Assembly: GCF_015291745.1 (NCBI RefSeq)
Contig: NZ_CP030059.1
Coordinates: 4,677,501 to 4,741,500 of the forward strand
DNA: 64,000 nt
Direction: 5' to 3'
From: Bradyrhizobium sp. CCBAU 53351
Lineage (GTDB): Bacteria; Pseudomonadota; Alphaproteobacteria; Rhizobiales; Xanthobacteraceae
Position numbers and translations under genes: made by a program. Each line of letters begins with the position of its first letter. The first letter of the stretch is position 1. Under the pieces are notes generated by a model. The model saw only the letters and a list, made by a program, of their open reading frames with translations, was not told the origin of the DNA and ran no database searches. Positions 47,432 through 53,563 of the stretch are shown here, one piece after another.

Positions 47432-47450
47432 AGAAATCCGAAGGATTTCT
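47432..47450. repeat. Perfect short hairpin near the iterons
   Basis: AGAAATCC-gaa-GGATTTCT, 8-bp arms around 3 bases, in an AT-rich patch 60 bp from the iteron cluster. No T-tract follows on either strand, so a role in the replication origin is at least as likely as termination. Confidence 0.45.
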
Positions 47451-47509
47451 GGTTAGTAAAGTTAGAGGGGCTGGAAAGCACGGAGAAACAAGCTCTTAAG
47501 CTCGATTCC

Positions 47510-47574
47510 GGTCCCCGATAGCACGAGGATCGGGTCCCCGATAGCACGAGGGTTGCGGTCCCCGATAGCACGAG
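47510..47574. repeat. Three iterons directly downstream of repA
   Basis: GGTCCCCGATAGCACGAG occurs three times, exactly, in direct orientation at 47510-47527, 47533-47550 and 47557-47574. The step is 23 and 24 bp, about two helical turns. They lie 5-70 bp beyond the repA stop codon. Tandem phased repeats next to a replication initiator are the hallmark of an iteron origin, so this is the likely binding site of RepA. Confidence 0.8.
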
Positions 47575-47579
47575 CTGAT

Positions 47580-48461
47580 TCACAGGTTGTCCTCCGAATT
47601 TTGAACGAGACCGCGCCGGCGCAGGCGTGCCGTTAAGGGAGCAACAGGCGTCGGAGCGAAGTTCAGCCGCTCCGTGCCGTTCGGATCGCGCGTGAGCACA
47701 AGCTGATAGCCGGGCAATGTCTGACGCTGGACGATCTGGCGGACGTCGTAAGCAAAATGCTTAAGCGGCGAGAGGATGCCGGACTTGGCATGGAGGTGCA
47801 GAAGATCAAAGCTCCAGCCGCTGTCCTGGCGGCCGCCATGCTTGCGCACGAGCCGATAGAGCCACCGCTCAAGCCCGCCCGTGAGCTCGAAATAGGCACG
47901 ATCGATCGTCAGCACGAGCGCTTCATCGATGACGCCAGCGTAGAACCAATCCGGCAGGATCAGCTCGATCCCAAATGGACGACCGTTTGCATCGGCCGTC
48001 TCCTTCCATTCGTTGATCCAGGAGAAGCGGTGTCGCCGTCGTTCTGCCGGCTGACGGATCGACGTCAGCACGGTCGTTGACTGAAGTCTGTCAAGACCAG
48101 CCTTCAGGCGGTCATAGTCACGTGCGCTGGTGCCGCGGCCCACAAACGTCAAAATCTCGTAAGGCGTTGCAGCCATCAGGCGCGAGGTCTTCAAGCCTGC
48201 GTCACGGGCTTCGACAATCTGGGACGCGGCCCAAATCAGAACGTCTGCATCCCAGATGGTCGCCATGCCGTGTTCCGGCACCGCTTCAACACGAATTGCG
48301 ATCGCACCCGCACGGAAATCGATCGGCACAATTCGCTTGGTCTTTGCCAGCGAAAAGAACGGATATGCCATTAGATCCTGCGCATCGCGGGGCGCAAGAT
48401 CGCCGGGTAGCGCCCGGAAGAGCTCAAGCTGATCGCGCTCGGAATGGTGTTTGCGCCGCAT
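47580..48461 (-). CDS. repA: Replication initiator protein A (RPA family)
   Basis: A 293-residue initiator of the type found on alphaproteobacterial plasmids and integrative elements. MRRKHHSERDQLELFRALPG leads into FSLAKTKRIVPIDFRAGAIA, IWDADVLIWAASQIVEARDA and TPYEILTFVGRGTSARDYDR. The winged-helix-like middle is LERWLYRLVRKHGGRQDSGW. A GTG 15 bases upstream is an alternative start. With the iterons behind it, it suggests that the excised or free element can replicate as a circle. Confidence 0.88.
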   Translation of the reverse strand: MRRKHHSERDQLELFRALPGDLAPRDAQDLMAYPFFSLAKTKRIVPIDFRAGAIAIRVEAVPEHGMATIWDADVLIWAASQIVEARDAGLKTSRLMAATPYEILTFVGRGTSARDYDRLKAGLDRLQSTTVLTSIRQPAERRRHRFSWINEWKETADANGRPFGIELILPDWFYAGVIDEALVLTIDRAYFELTGGLERWLYRLVRKHGGRQDSGWSFDLLHLHAKSGILSPLKHFAYDVRQIVQRQTLPGYQLVLTRDPNGTERLNFAPTPVAPLTARLRRRGLVQNSEDNL

Positions 48462-48483
48462 AGTCACTGCTCTCACGCGGCTA

Positions 48484-48765
48484 TTAGCGACGTTCCTGAC
48501 CTGCGTAGGGACGCAGGGCCGGATGCTTCTTGGCGGGCAGCACGGTCCCTTTGCCGGGATCGGATGTCGACGTCTTGGTGCCGCGGTCGGCCCACGCTTT
48601 CAGGTCATCGACGGCGTAGACGACACGTCCGCCAATCTTCCGGTATGTTGGTCCAGTGCCGTACGTGCGGTGCTTCTCCAGCGTGCGGCCGGAGAGGCCA
48701 AGGTAACGCGCGGCCTCCGGGGTACGCAGGAAGCGCGGGGGTAGACCGGCCATCGGATCGGACAT
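48484..48765 (-). CDS. rdfS: Small helix-turn-helix protein, probable excisionase (RdfS-like)
   Basis: A 93-residue protein with a MerR/AlpA-type winged helix: RFLRTPEAARYLGLSGRTLE, then KHRTYGTGPTYRKIGGRVVY and AVDDLKAW. The C-terminus is basic and disordered. Proteins of this type act as recombination directionality factors. In the Mesorhizobium symbiosis ICE, RdfS has this size and this position, controlled by FseA and upstream of the traF-rlxS genes. Here it lies between the FseA-like gene and repA. The name is by analogy of family and position; a plain AlpA-like regulator is the alternative. Confidence 0.7.
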   Translation of the reverse strand: MSDPMAGLPPRFLRTPEAARYLGLSGRTLEKHRTYGTGPTYRKIGGRVVYAVDDLKAWADRGTKTSTSDPGKGTVLPAKKHPALRPYAGQERR

Positions 48766-48786
48766 TTGAGGACTCCAGGATGACAG

Positions 48787-48819
48787 CGCACAACGCGTGG
48801 CGGCGCCAGCGTGTGTGCG
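48787..48819. promoter_or_regulatory. 33-bp dyad in the rdfS-like promoter region
   Basis: CGCACA-N5-TGGCG-G-CGCCA-N5-TGTGCG, symmetric about base 48803, with 11 paired bases per arm-pair interrupted by 5 unpaired. It lies about 22-54 bp upstream of the rdfS-like ATG. It is the best candidate operator for the FseA-like activator or another regulator of excision. Confidence 0.5.
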
Positions 48820-48848
48820 GTCATCATGGAGAAGCAGGTTGTCGGAGG

Positions 48849-48886
48849 GGGATGCCGAAGTTTCAGGAGGCCATTTTCGGCATCCC
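48849..48886. repeat. 11-bp inverted repeat between fseA-like and rdfS-like genes
   Basis: GGGATGCCGAA (48849-48859) and TTCGGCATCCC (48876-48886) with a 16-base loop; partial pairing continues outside into GGAGG/CCTCC. It lies 13 bp after the FseA-like stop. Without a T-tract, either a transcript-end hairpin or an upstream activator site is possible. Confidence 0.5.
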
Positions 48887-48898
48887 TCCGGGGCGGCA

Positions 48899-49483
48899 CT
48901 ACTCGTCCTTGCGCCCGGGCCGCAGAAGTTTGCGGTAACCGCCGCGCATCAACGCGAGGCCGCCTTGCACCAGGCGGATCGTTCGATTGCGCAGATCATG
49001 CGTCTTCCAGGCGCGATCGGGGATACGCTTTTTGCCGAAGAGGGCTTCGGCGATAACGCGATAACTGCCGCCGGCGCTATGCGCATCGAGCGCGCGGATC
49101 GCAGCGCTCAGGCGTTCGCGCCGCTGTTTAGATAGTGTGTGAAATGCAGGACCTGGCGCGCGTCCATTCATCGCGCGCCATAGCCGTCGGGCTGCATACG
49201 CACGTGCGTCGAAATCGCCATTAAACGGCAGTTCGGCTGCGTATGACGCGCCGAGCACCGGCGGCTCTTTGGACCAAATGCGGTGATCCACTGAACCGAT
49301 GCGCAGCACGGCATGCCAGCCGTCGACAGCGCGGCGCACCTGGCCAGCTGTAAGGTCGAGCAGTGGCTGAGACGGCGCCCCGCCGTCTTCAGGCACTGCG
49401 ACCTTGACCGGAACGACCGCCGCTAAAACCTCTGGCGCCCAAAAGATCGTCTGCTCGTCGAAGGACCTCTGCGGGTCATGGGC
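48899..49483 (-). CDS. fseA: FseA-like excision activator, C-terminal DUF2285 part (reached by +1 frameshift)
   Basis: About 194 residues read in the frame +1 to the upstream part. They begin AHDPQRSFDEQTIFWAPEVL, continue to the DUF2285 core (LSKQRRERLSAAIRALDAHS, then GGSYRVIAEALFGKKRI) and end in TIRLVQGGLALMRGGYRKLL. This frame has no ATG, and the first GTG comes 33 codons in. Upstream the frame is closed by a TGA about 40 bases before the shift point. The part is therefore expected to be made only as the tail of a ~256-residue fusion. DUF2285 is an HTH variant found in activators (FseA) and antiactivators (QseM) of ICE transfer. Confidence 0.82.
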   Translation of the reverse strand, partial: AHDPQRSFDEQTIFWAPEVLAAVVPVKVAVPEDGGAPSQPLLDLTAGQVRRAVDGWHAVLRIGSVDHRIWSKEPPVLGASYAAELPFNGDFDARAYAARRLWRAMNGRAPGPAFHTLSKQRRERLSAAIRALDAHSAGGSYRVIAEALFGKKRIPDRAWKTHDLRNRTIRLVQGGLALMRGGYRKLLRPGRKDE

Positions 49484-49670
49484 GAAAGCAGAGGCCCCAC
49501 CTCCTCCTGAACTCTGGCGTCACTTCGCCATCCGGACTGTTGGCGATCATCGCCTCAAAGTCGCGTCGATAGTCCGCATTGCGGCGGAGGCATTCCCAGG
49601 CGATGTCGGTGATTTCGGCGTCTTGTAGGCTCTTGTAGGATTCCGGCGACCGCCAGTCGAATTCAGGCAT
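49476..49670 (-). CDS. fseA: FseA-like excision activator, N-terminal DUF6499-type part
   Basis: A 64-residue frame: MPEFDWRSPESYKSLQDAEI, then TDIAWECLRRNADYRRDFEA, ending WGLCFRP and a TGA. In single-frame relatives this domain (DUF6499 type) runs directly into sequence like AHDP-FDEQTIFW-PEVL, which here continues in the +1 frame. In the Mesorhizobium symbiosis ICE the equivalent pair msi172-msi171 is joined by low-frequency +1 frameshifting to make FseA, which activates excision. The zero-frame product is a short protein without DUF2285. Confidence 0.82.
   Translation of the reverse strand: MPEFDWRSPESYKSLQDAEITDIAWECLRRNADYRRDFEAMIANSPDGEVTPEFRRRWGLCFRP
49484..49508 (-). other. Apparent +1 programmed ribosomal frameshift site
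   Basis: In mRNA sense the zero frame reads UGC UUU CGC CCA UGA. Slipping one base forward at UUU-C (tRNA-Phe pairs equally well with UUC) gives UUU GCC CAU GAC, restoring the family sequence CF-AHDP. A Shine-Dalgarno-like purine tract AGGAGGAGGUGGGG (49495-49508) lies 7 bases before UUU. That resembles the stimulator arrangement of the prfB +1 frameshift. The slip codon is at 49485-49487 and the skipped base at 49484. Confidence 0.75.
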
Positions 49671-49752
49671 TGCTTCCGCCCCATTGCACGCAGCTAACAA
49701 CGATTGCGGCGCAATAGGTATGAACGAAGCGGTTGTAGGAAGCCCCTAGTTT

Positions 49753-49768
49753 GGCACCACGTGGTGCC
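49753..49768. promoter_or_regulatory. Perfect 16-bp palindrome upstream of fseA-like gene
   Basis: GGCACCACGTGGTGCC is fully self-complementary and lies about 83 bp upstream of the FseA-like ATG, between it and the qseM terminator. A dimeric regulator, for example LuxR/TraR-type or XRE, could bind here. Which one is unknown. Confidence 0.5.
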
Positions 49769-49791
49769 CCGGAATGACCACCCGTCAGCAA

Positions 49792-49835
49792 AAGAAAATA
49801 GTTCTGCCGGCAAGTCGGCAGCCGGCTATTTTCTT
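49792..49835 (-). terminator. Terminator of the qseM-like gene
   Basis: AAGAAAATAG (49792-49801) pairs with CTATTTTCTT (49826-49835), with an inner stem TGCCG/CGGCA. It begins at the base after the TAG of the qseM-like gene. On the minus strand the stem ends in a TTTTCTTTT-like run. This insulates the fseA-like gene from antiactivator transcription. Confidence 0.7.
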
Positions 49836-50108
49836 CTACTTGGAGCCCCTGCCACGTAATAGGCGGCCCTGTTCAGTCACCCATTTGGCGCGCGCAAGAT
49901 GACTCTGATATGCGCTTCGCGCACGGTCTGGCTCTCGCTCGGGGTCCATATGCAAGACCACTCGAGCCACTTCGCGCCAGTCCGCCCCCTCACCTTCCGC
50001 CTGCAGAAGGCGAACGTACGTGACGACATGCTGTTCGTCATAGGCAGTCAGCGCCGGCTCATTCGGCGCGACATCCGCGACGTCAGGATCTAGCGGCGGC
50101 TTCGACAT
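49836..50108 (-). CDS. qseM: QseM-like small DUF2285-type protein, putative antiactivator
   Basis: A 90-residue protein: DPDVADVAPNEPALTAYDEQ, then HVVTYVRLLQAEGEGADWRE, VARVVLHMDPEREPDRARSA and YQSHLARAKWVTEQGRLL. The arrangement (A-x-Y-R/W-R-E-x-A near the centre, a conserved W/GxRxLL end) parallels the DUF2285 fold of the FseA tail. In the Mesorhizobium ICE, QseM is a small DUF2285 protein that blocks both TraR and FseA and is divergent from the XRE regulator gene qseC. The same gene arrangement is present here. ATG 50108 is used; an upstream TTG is a weaker start. Confidence 0.72.
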   Translation of the reverse strand: MSKPPLDPDVADVAPNEPALTAYDEQHVVTYVRLLQAEGEGADWREVARVVLHMDPEREPDRARSAYQSHLARAKWVTEQGRLLRGRGSK

Positions 50109-50288
50109 CAGAGACGACAATATGCGCAAGATTCAAAATCAAATGGCGAGGCGCCAGCCTCGCCGGCTCGAAGAATTCCCTGCTGCAGCATATGGCATGC
50201 CACCTCCTCGGGCGAGCGTTCTAGAAGCGGCATTTCCAATATTTTCCTTAATTAGAGCTCCGTCAGAGACCCTAAACAGCCAGGTCCG

Positions 50289-50317
50289 CGTATTATAACA
50301 CGTAGCGCCAAAATACG
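50289..50317. promoter_or_regulatory. Candidate operator cluster between qseM-like and qseC-like genes
   Basis: CGTA occurs at 50289-50292 and 50301-50304 and its complement TACG at 50314-50317. Together they give one direct and one inverted pair just upstream of the XRE gene (ATG 50339), overlapping TATTATAAC. C-protein-like XRE regulators bind such paired sites and autoregulate. The start codon follows TATCCT by only 4 bases, so a leaderless transcript is possible. Confidence 0.4.
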
Positions 50318-50338
50318 CGATTGCTTCCTATCCTGCGG

Positions 50339-50566
50339 ATGGACATTCGCAAGGTCTTTGGAGCAAACGCGCGCCGATTTCGACTCGCCCTTGGCTTGAG
50401 CCAAGAGGCCGTAGCGGAACGCATGGGCGTTGACCGGGCCTTCGTGAGCAGCATGGAGCGAGGGCTTCAAAACGCGACACTGCTCACAATCTGGCAGATT
50501 GCCCAAGCGTTGGGGGTCAGGCCAGCAGATCTGCTTGAGGAGAAGGTGTCCAAAGCTCGGTCCTGA
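50339..50566 (+). CDS. qseC: XRE-family regulator, QseC-like
   Basis: A 75-residue single-domain Cro/C1-type repressor: MDIRKVFGANARRFRLALGL, with the HTH SQEAVAERMGVDRAFVSSME and RGLQNATLLTIWQIAQALGV. It is the size of restriction-modification controller (C) proteins. Divergent from the QseM-like gene across 230 bp, the arrangement of qseC/qseM in the Mesorhizobium ICE. There QseC sets a bistable switch by repressing or activating the two promoters. No ribosome-binding site is seen before the ATG, consistent with leaderless translation. The XRE fold is certain; the QseC role is inferred. Confidence 0.8.
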   Translation: MDIRKVFGANARRFRLALGLSQEAVAERMGVDRAFVSSMERGLQNATLLTIWQIAQALGVRPADLLEEKVSKARS

Positions 50567-50782
50567 CCTTCCCTGAGCCGGGCCCGCGACCCGGGAAGTC
50601 GCGATGTGGACACGCGTTACGACTGGCGATCCAGCTTGCTGGAGCGGCGTCGAGCAGGTCTCGAACAGGCGTGTTCCAAAGGACACGCCGAGCGCGCCAT
50701 CAAGCGAAGTTTTGCTCAGATCGGCAGCAAGTACCTAGCACAGTGGTTCAACGCTCGATCATCGGCCGAGGGAGGATTTGGA

Positions 50783-50812
50783 AAGCCCCGCCCGGCGGAC
50801 CGGACGGGGCTT
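50783..50812 (-). terminator. Terminator of the DUF736 gene
   Basis: AAGCCCCG-c-CCGG-cgga-CCGG-a-CGGGGCTT, twelve paired bases with one opposed mismatch. It lies 13 bases beyond the DUF736 stop codon; on the minus strand the stem ends GGGGCTTTCC. The T-run is short but the stem is very stable. Confidence 0.7.
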
Positions 50813-50824
50813 GGTGAGGCGCGC

Positions 50825-51145
50825 TTACTCGCCGTTCTTTCGCGGCCGCGACCAGAGGAGGGTGTAGCCCTCGCCGCCTTCGTCGTCGAACAGGTTCGCG
50901 TAGATCGGCGCGTTGAACGAGGGATCGTCGAGCTTGAGCGAGAGGTAGTCGCGGCCCTCCTCGGAGCGCTTCGACCAGGCCGCCCCGATCTCGGCCCGGC
51001 CCACGTAGATGCGGTGGCTGGGCGCGTTGTCGTTGGACCGGTTCGTCTCGGCGACGATACGGACGCCCTTGGCTTGCAGGCTCAGGGTGACGATCTCGCC
51101 CTGGAAATCGTTGCCGACCTTCTTGAAAGAACCGATGTTAGCCAT
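50825..51145 (-). CDS. DUF736 protein
   Basis: A 106-residue protein, MANIGSFKKVGNDFQGEIVT then LSLQAKGVRIVAETNRSNDN, SHRIYVGRAEIGAAWSKRSE, EGRDYLSLKLDDPSFNAPIY and ANLFDDEGGEGYTLLW. DUF736 proteins are small beta-rich proteins very common on alphaproteobacterial plasmids and integrative elements, often near the leading region. An OB-fold-like single-strand-binding role has been suspected but I cannot show it. A GGAGAA site precedes the ATG. It has its own terminator and a structured leader. Confidence 0.93.
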   Translation of the reverse strand: MANIGSFKKVGNDFQGEIVTLSLQAKGVRIVAETNRSNDNAPSHRIYVGRAEIGAAWSKRSEEGRDYLSLKLDDPSFNAPIYANLFDDEGGEGYTLLWSRPRKNGE

Positions 51146-51651
51146 GTCACTTCTCCTGTTGTGTTTCGAGCCCGCGACCACCGCGGCCTCGATGGCGATC
51201 TAGGGCCGAGGACGATCGGCGACGCACCCGTCCGGGCCGGAGCGCAGCGGAGGACGTCGTTGCGGCGACTTTCTTGTCTCGCGAGGAATGGGCGAAGCCC
51301 AGGGGAAGAAAGTCGCATCAACGGCGTTGCGGCTCAGACGATCGAGGCAAAGCCGGTCTTCGGCCAGATCAAGCCATCAACGAGGCCACGTGCGTCCGCG
51401 TGCTGAACCACAACTCTGGAGAAGCGTGGCTATCTCGGTTTTGATGAACAAGGGATCGGAACGATTCAGCGCGGAAAGAGAAACAATCTCCTGCAAAGGG
51501 CGGCATCGCCTCCAAAGAACCGATCGAGGTAAGATCGCTCTGCCGCGGCTGCGTGGGCCGGACCGAATGCCGGCAGCTTGATCGAGGAGTTCCGAGCAGG
51601 ACTGCCTCTCCCGCGCTCAGGTCTCGATCATCTCCCATTCAGCGCGCCGAA
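51146..51651. promoter_or_regulatory. Structured leader of DUF736 and gene-free DNA upstream
   Basis: Moving away from the DUF736 start: a hairpin CCGCG-accac-CGCGG (51172-51186), a 23-bp motif containing CGCAGCGGAGGA (51234-51256), then an 11-bp inverted repeat. The repeat is GCGACTTTCTT (51265-51275) with AAGAAAGTCGC (51306-51316), and its loop contains two further mini-hairpins (CTCGCGAG, GGGC-gaa-GCCC). The same order of elements precedes the DUF2493 gene. The rest of the interval shows only the DUF736 fragment at its end. Confidence 0.6.
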
Positions 51652-51682
51652 CTATGCGAACCTGTTCGACGATGAAGGCGGT
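51638..51682 (+). pseudogene. 15-codon remnant of a second DUF736 gene
   Basis: On the plus strand the frame reads FSAPNYANLFDDEGG, matching FNAPIYANLFDDEGG of the intact DUF736 protein with high nucleotide identity, but in inverted orientation. Homology ends sharply on both sides. It overlaps the 3' end of the membrane-protein gene antisense. It shows that a DUF736 copy was once duplicated and deleted here. Confidence 0.65.
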
Positions 51683-52305
51683 AGACGGTCAGCTTTCGGC
51701 CGTAAGAACTGGTTAGGACGGCTCTCCACCACACCACCCGGCTCGAAGGGGCGGGTCTCCGCCAAAACGAATGAGCGCATCCACGACGTGAGGCCAATGC
51801 AAACCGCGCCTAGGCAAGCGAAGACCTCTCGCCAAACCAGCGAAGGCACCCCGATCGGGGACAGGGCGAAGACCACATGATAGCCGGCGACCGCGGCGGG
51901 AACAGCAAATGTTGTCGCGATCGCGATGCGCAAGGCCAAGGACCGAGTAACAGCGACGGCGATCTGGCCGAGGACGAGCGTCAGCGCGCCGCCGGCCGTC
52001 CCGACAAGAAGCGCGGCGACGACACCAGTGCCGGTCTGCAACGCAGTCATCCCGATACTCAGCGCGACGAAAAACGGCAGGGCATACACTGCGAGCGCGA
52101 AAATCGCCCAGCAGAACAGGCCGATGCCGAGTGTGTTGAGAACAAGCCAAATAGCGAGCATGGTGGTGGCTCCATGTGCATAGATGTACCAGTTGCGCCT
52201 TCCACCACCACCACGGCGCAACTTTGGATATGAGACCGAAACGAGGCGGAGTTGCGGCGTTAGCAATTTCGCCTCAAAGACTTCAGTCGAGAAGACGGCG
52301 CTCAC
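51652..52305 (-). CDS. Hypothetical four- or five-helix membrane protein
   Basis: A 217-residue protein with hydrophobic segments ATTMLAIWLVLNTLGIGLFC, AIFALAVYALPFFVALSIGM, VVAALLVGTAGGALTLVLGQ, LALRIAIATTFAVPAAVAGY and VFACLGAVCIGLTSWM. The N-terminus is polar and Gly/Arg-rich. No family is recognised. GTG 52305 overlaps the DUF2493 stop, so it is probably co-transcribed with that gene. The last ~15 residues are encoded by DNA antisense to the DUF736 remnant, suggesting the original C-terminus was replaced. Confidence 0.65.
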   Translation of the reverse strand: MSAVFSTEVFEAKLLTPQLRLVSVSYPKLRRGGGGRRNWYIYAHGATTMLAIWLVLNTLGIGLFCWAIFALAVYALPFFVALSIGMTALQTGTGVVAALLVGTAGGALTLVLGQIAVAVTRSLALRIAIATTFAVPAAVAGYHVVFALSPIGVPSLVWREVFACLGAVCIGLTSWMRSFVLAETRPFEPGGVVESRPNQFLRPKADRLPPSSSNRFA

Positions 52306-53225
52306 GCGCCGCCGAACCTCCAGACGGGGATGCCGAGCCGCTTCGCCTTGTCGGCGAGGTTGTCCTGGATGCCCGTGCCCGGGAAGTGCATAACGCCGAT
52401 CGGCAGCAGTTCGAGCATGGCATCGTTGCGCTTGAACGGTGCTGCCTTGGCATGTTTCGTCCAGTCGGGCTTGAAGGCGATCTGAGCCACCTTACGAGTG
52501 GTCGCCCATTTGGAGGCGATAAATTCGGCCCCCTTCGGTGAGCCGCCGTGGAGCAGGACCATGTCGGGATGCTTGGCGTGAACCTTGTCGAGGCGATCCC
52601 AGATCAGATGATGGTCGTTGAAGTCGAGCCCTCCGGTGAGTGCGATCTTCGGCCCAGCGGGCAGCATGACCTCGGTCTCGGCGCGGCGCTTGGCCGCGAT
52701 GAAGTCGCGGGAGTCGATCATCGCTGCGGTCAGCGTACGATGGTTCACCAGCGATCCCGATCGGGGGCGCCAGAATGAGCCGGTGTGAGTCTCGAAGCGC
52801 TCTATGGCGTGATCACGGAAGAGCTCCAGACAGTTGCGGCGCTCAATCAGCGTGATGCCTTCCGCCGTGATGCGCTCGAGTTCGACGGATCGAACTTCGG
52901 AACCGTTCTGCTCGCGCTGACTCTTCTGTTGCGCCTGTTCGTTGTCGTCGAGTTGGCGACCGATGCGGTCGACGGCACGATGGAACAGGTTGACAGTCGA
53001 CCAGAGCAGATCGTCAAGGTCCGGCTCGAGCCGCGTGTCGCTCAATGTGGCGACCAGGGCATCGAAGATGTCAGCGACGGCACCGGTAATGATCCTGCCC
53101 TCGGGGAGCGGCCGTGGATCGGGCTGGTCGTCGAAGGGGCGGTAACCGAAGAGCTGCAATTCGGTAAGAACGTGTTCGGTCGCAGATGCGGCGTGCGGCG
53201 GTTCGATGTCATCGTGGTCGGTCAT
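52302..53225 (-). CDS. DUF2493 (YspA-type SLOG-fold) protein
   Basis: A 307-residue protein. The N-terminal ~170 residues are helical and element-specific (LYGYRPFD-type start, RAVDRIGRQLDDNEQAQQKS). The C-terminal ~125 residues are a Rossmann-like SLOG domain: GPKIALTGGLDFNDHHLIWD, MVLLHGGSPKGAEFIASKWA and GIQDNLADKAKRLGIPVW. SLOG domains bind nucleotides or nucleic acids and include DprA and LOG. DUF2493 proteins are frequent in the toprim/helicase/ArdC block of alphaproteobacterial elements, but their role is not established. It has its own structured leader. Confidence 0.88.
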   Translation of the reverse strand: MTDHDDIEPPHAASATEHVLTELQLFGYRPFDDQPDPRPLPEGRIITGAVADIFDALVATLSDTRLEPDLDDLLWSTVNLFHRAVDRIGRQLDDNEQAQQKSQREQNGSEVRSVELERITAEGITLIERRNCLELFRDHAIERFETHTGSFWRPRSGSLVNHRTLTAAMIDSRDFIAAKRRAETEVMLPAGPKIALTGGLDFNDHHLIWDRLDKVHAKHPDMVLLHGGSPKGAEFIASKWATTRKVAQIAFKPDWTKHAKAAPFKRNDAMLELLPIGVMHFPGTGIQDNLADKAKRLGIPVWRFGGA

Positions 53226-53563
53226 GGAGGCGATCCTTTGCCGGATCGGCCGCGACCATCGCGGCCTTCGTGGCGATCACTCAGACAGCAGGCGGAACGG
53301 GCCAGAAGCCGGAGCAGAGCGGAGGGCCGAAGCGCAGCGGAGGATGGCGGAGGCCGGCTATTTTGCTTCGCGATGCAAAGCGCGCTCGCCAGATGGCTAA
53401 TGTGTTTTCTCGTCGCCGGCGCGCGGCGGAAAATAGCCGGACGCAGCCATTGCCGGCCCGAGCCGCTTGCCGTCCGATCGCCCTCTAGAAGGCCGTGGTC
53501 GCGTCCTCTTCCGGCAGTGGCCGCACCGCGACCGACCTGTCGACGCCCATCGAATTGCCGGGG
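53226..53563. promoter_or_regulatory. Structured leader of the DUF2493 gene
   Basis: Gene-free 338 bp. Elements in the same order as before DUF736: hairpin GGCCGCG-accat-CGCGGCC (53248-53266), the 23-bp motif with CGCAGCGGAGGA (53324-53346; two mismatches to the DUF736 copy), and an 11-bp inverted repeat. That repeat is CCGGCTATTTT (53354-53364) with AAAATAGCCGG (53430-53440). The loop also contains small inverted repeats such as CGCCG-gcgcg-CGGCG. Confidence 0.6.

Noticed and set aside
47510..47574. Short CRISPR-like array
   Set aside because: Three repeats with only 5-6-bp gaps leave no room for spacers, and no cas genes are present; iterons next to repA fit.
50606..51406. 266-codon plus-strand frame across DUF736
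   Set aside because: It is antisense to DUF736 and runs through the terminator and the structured leader.
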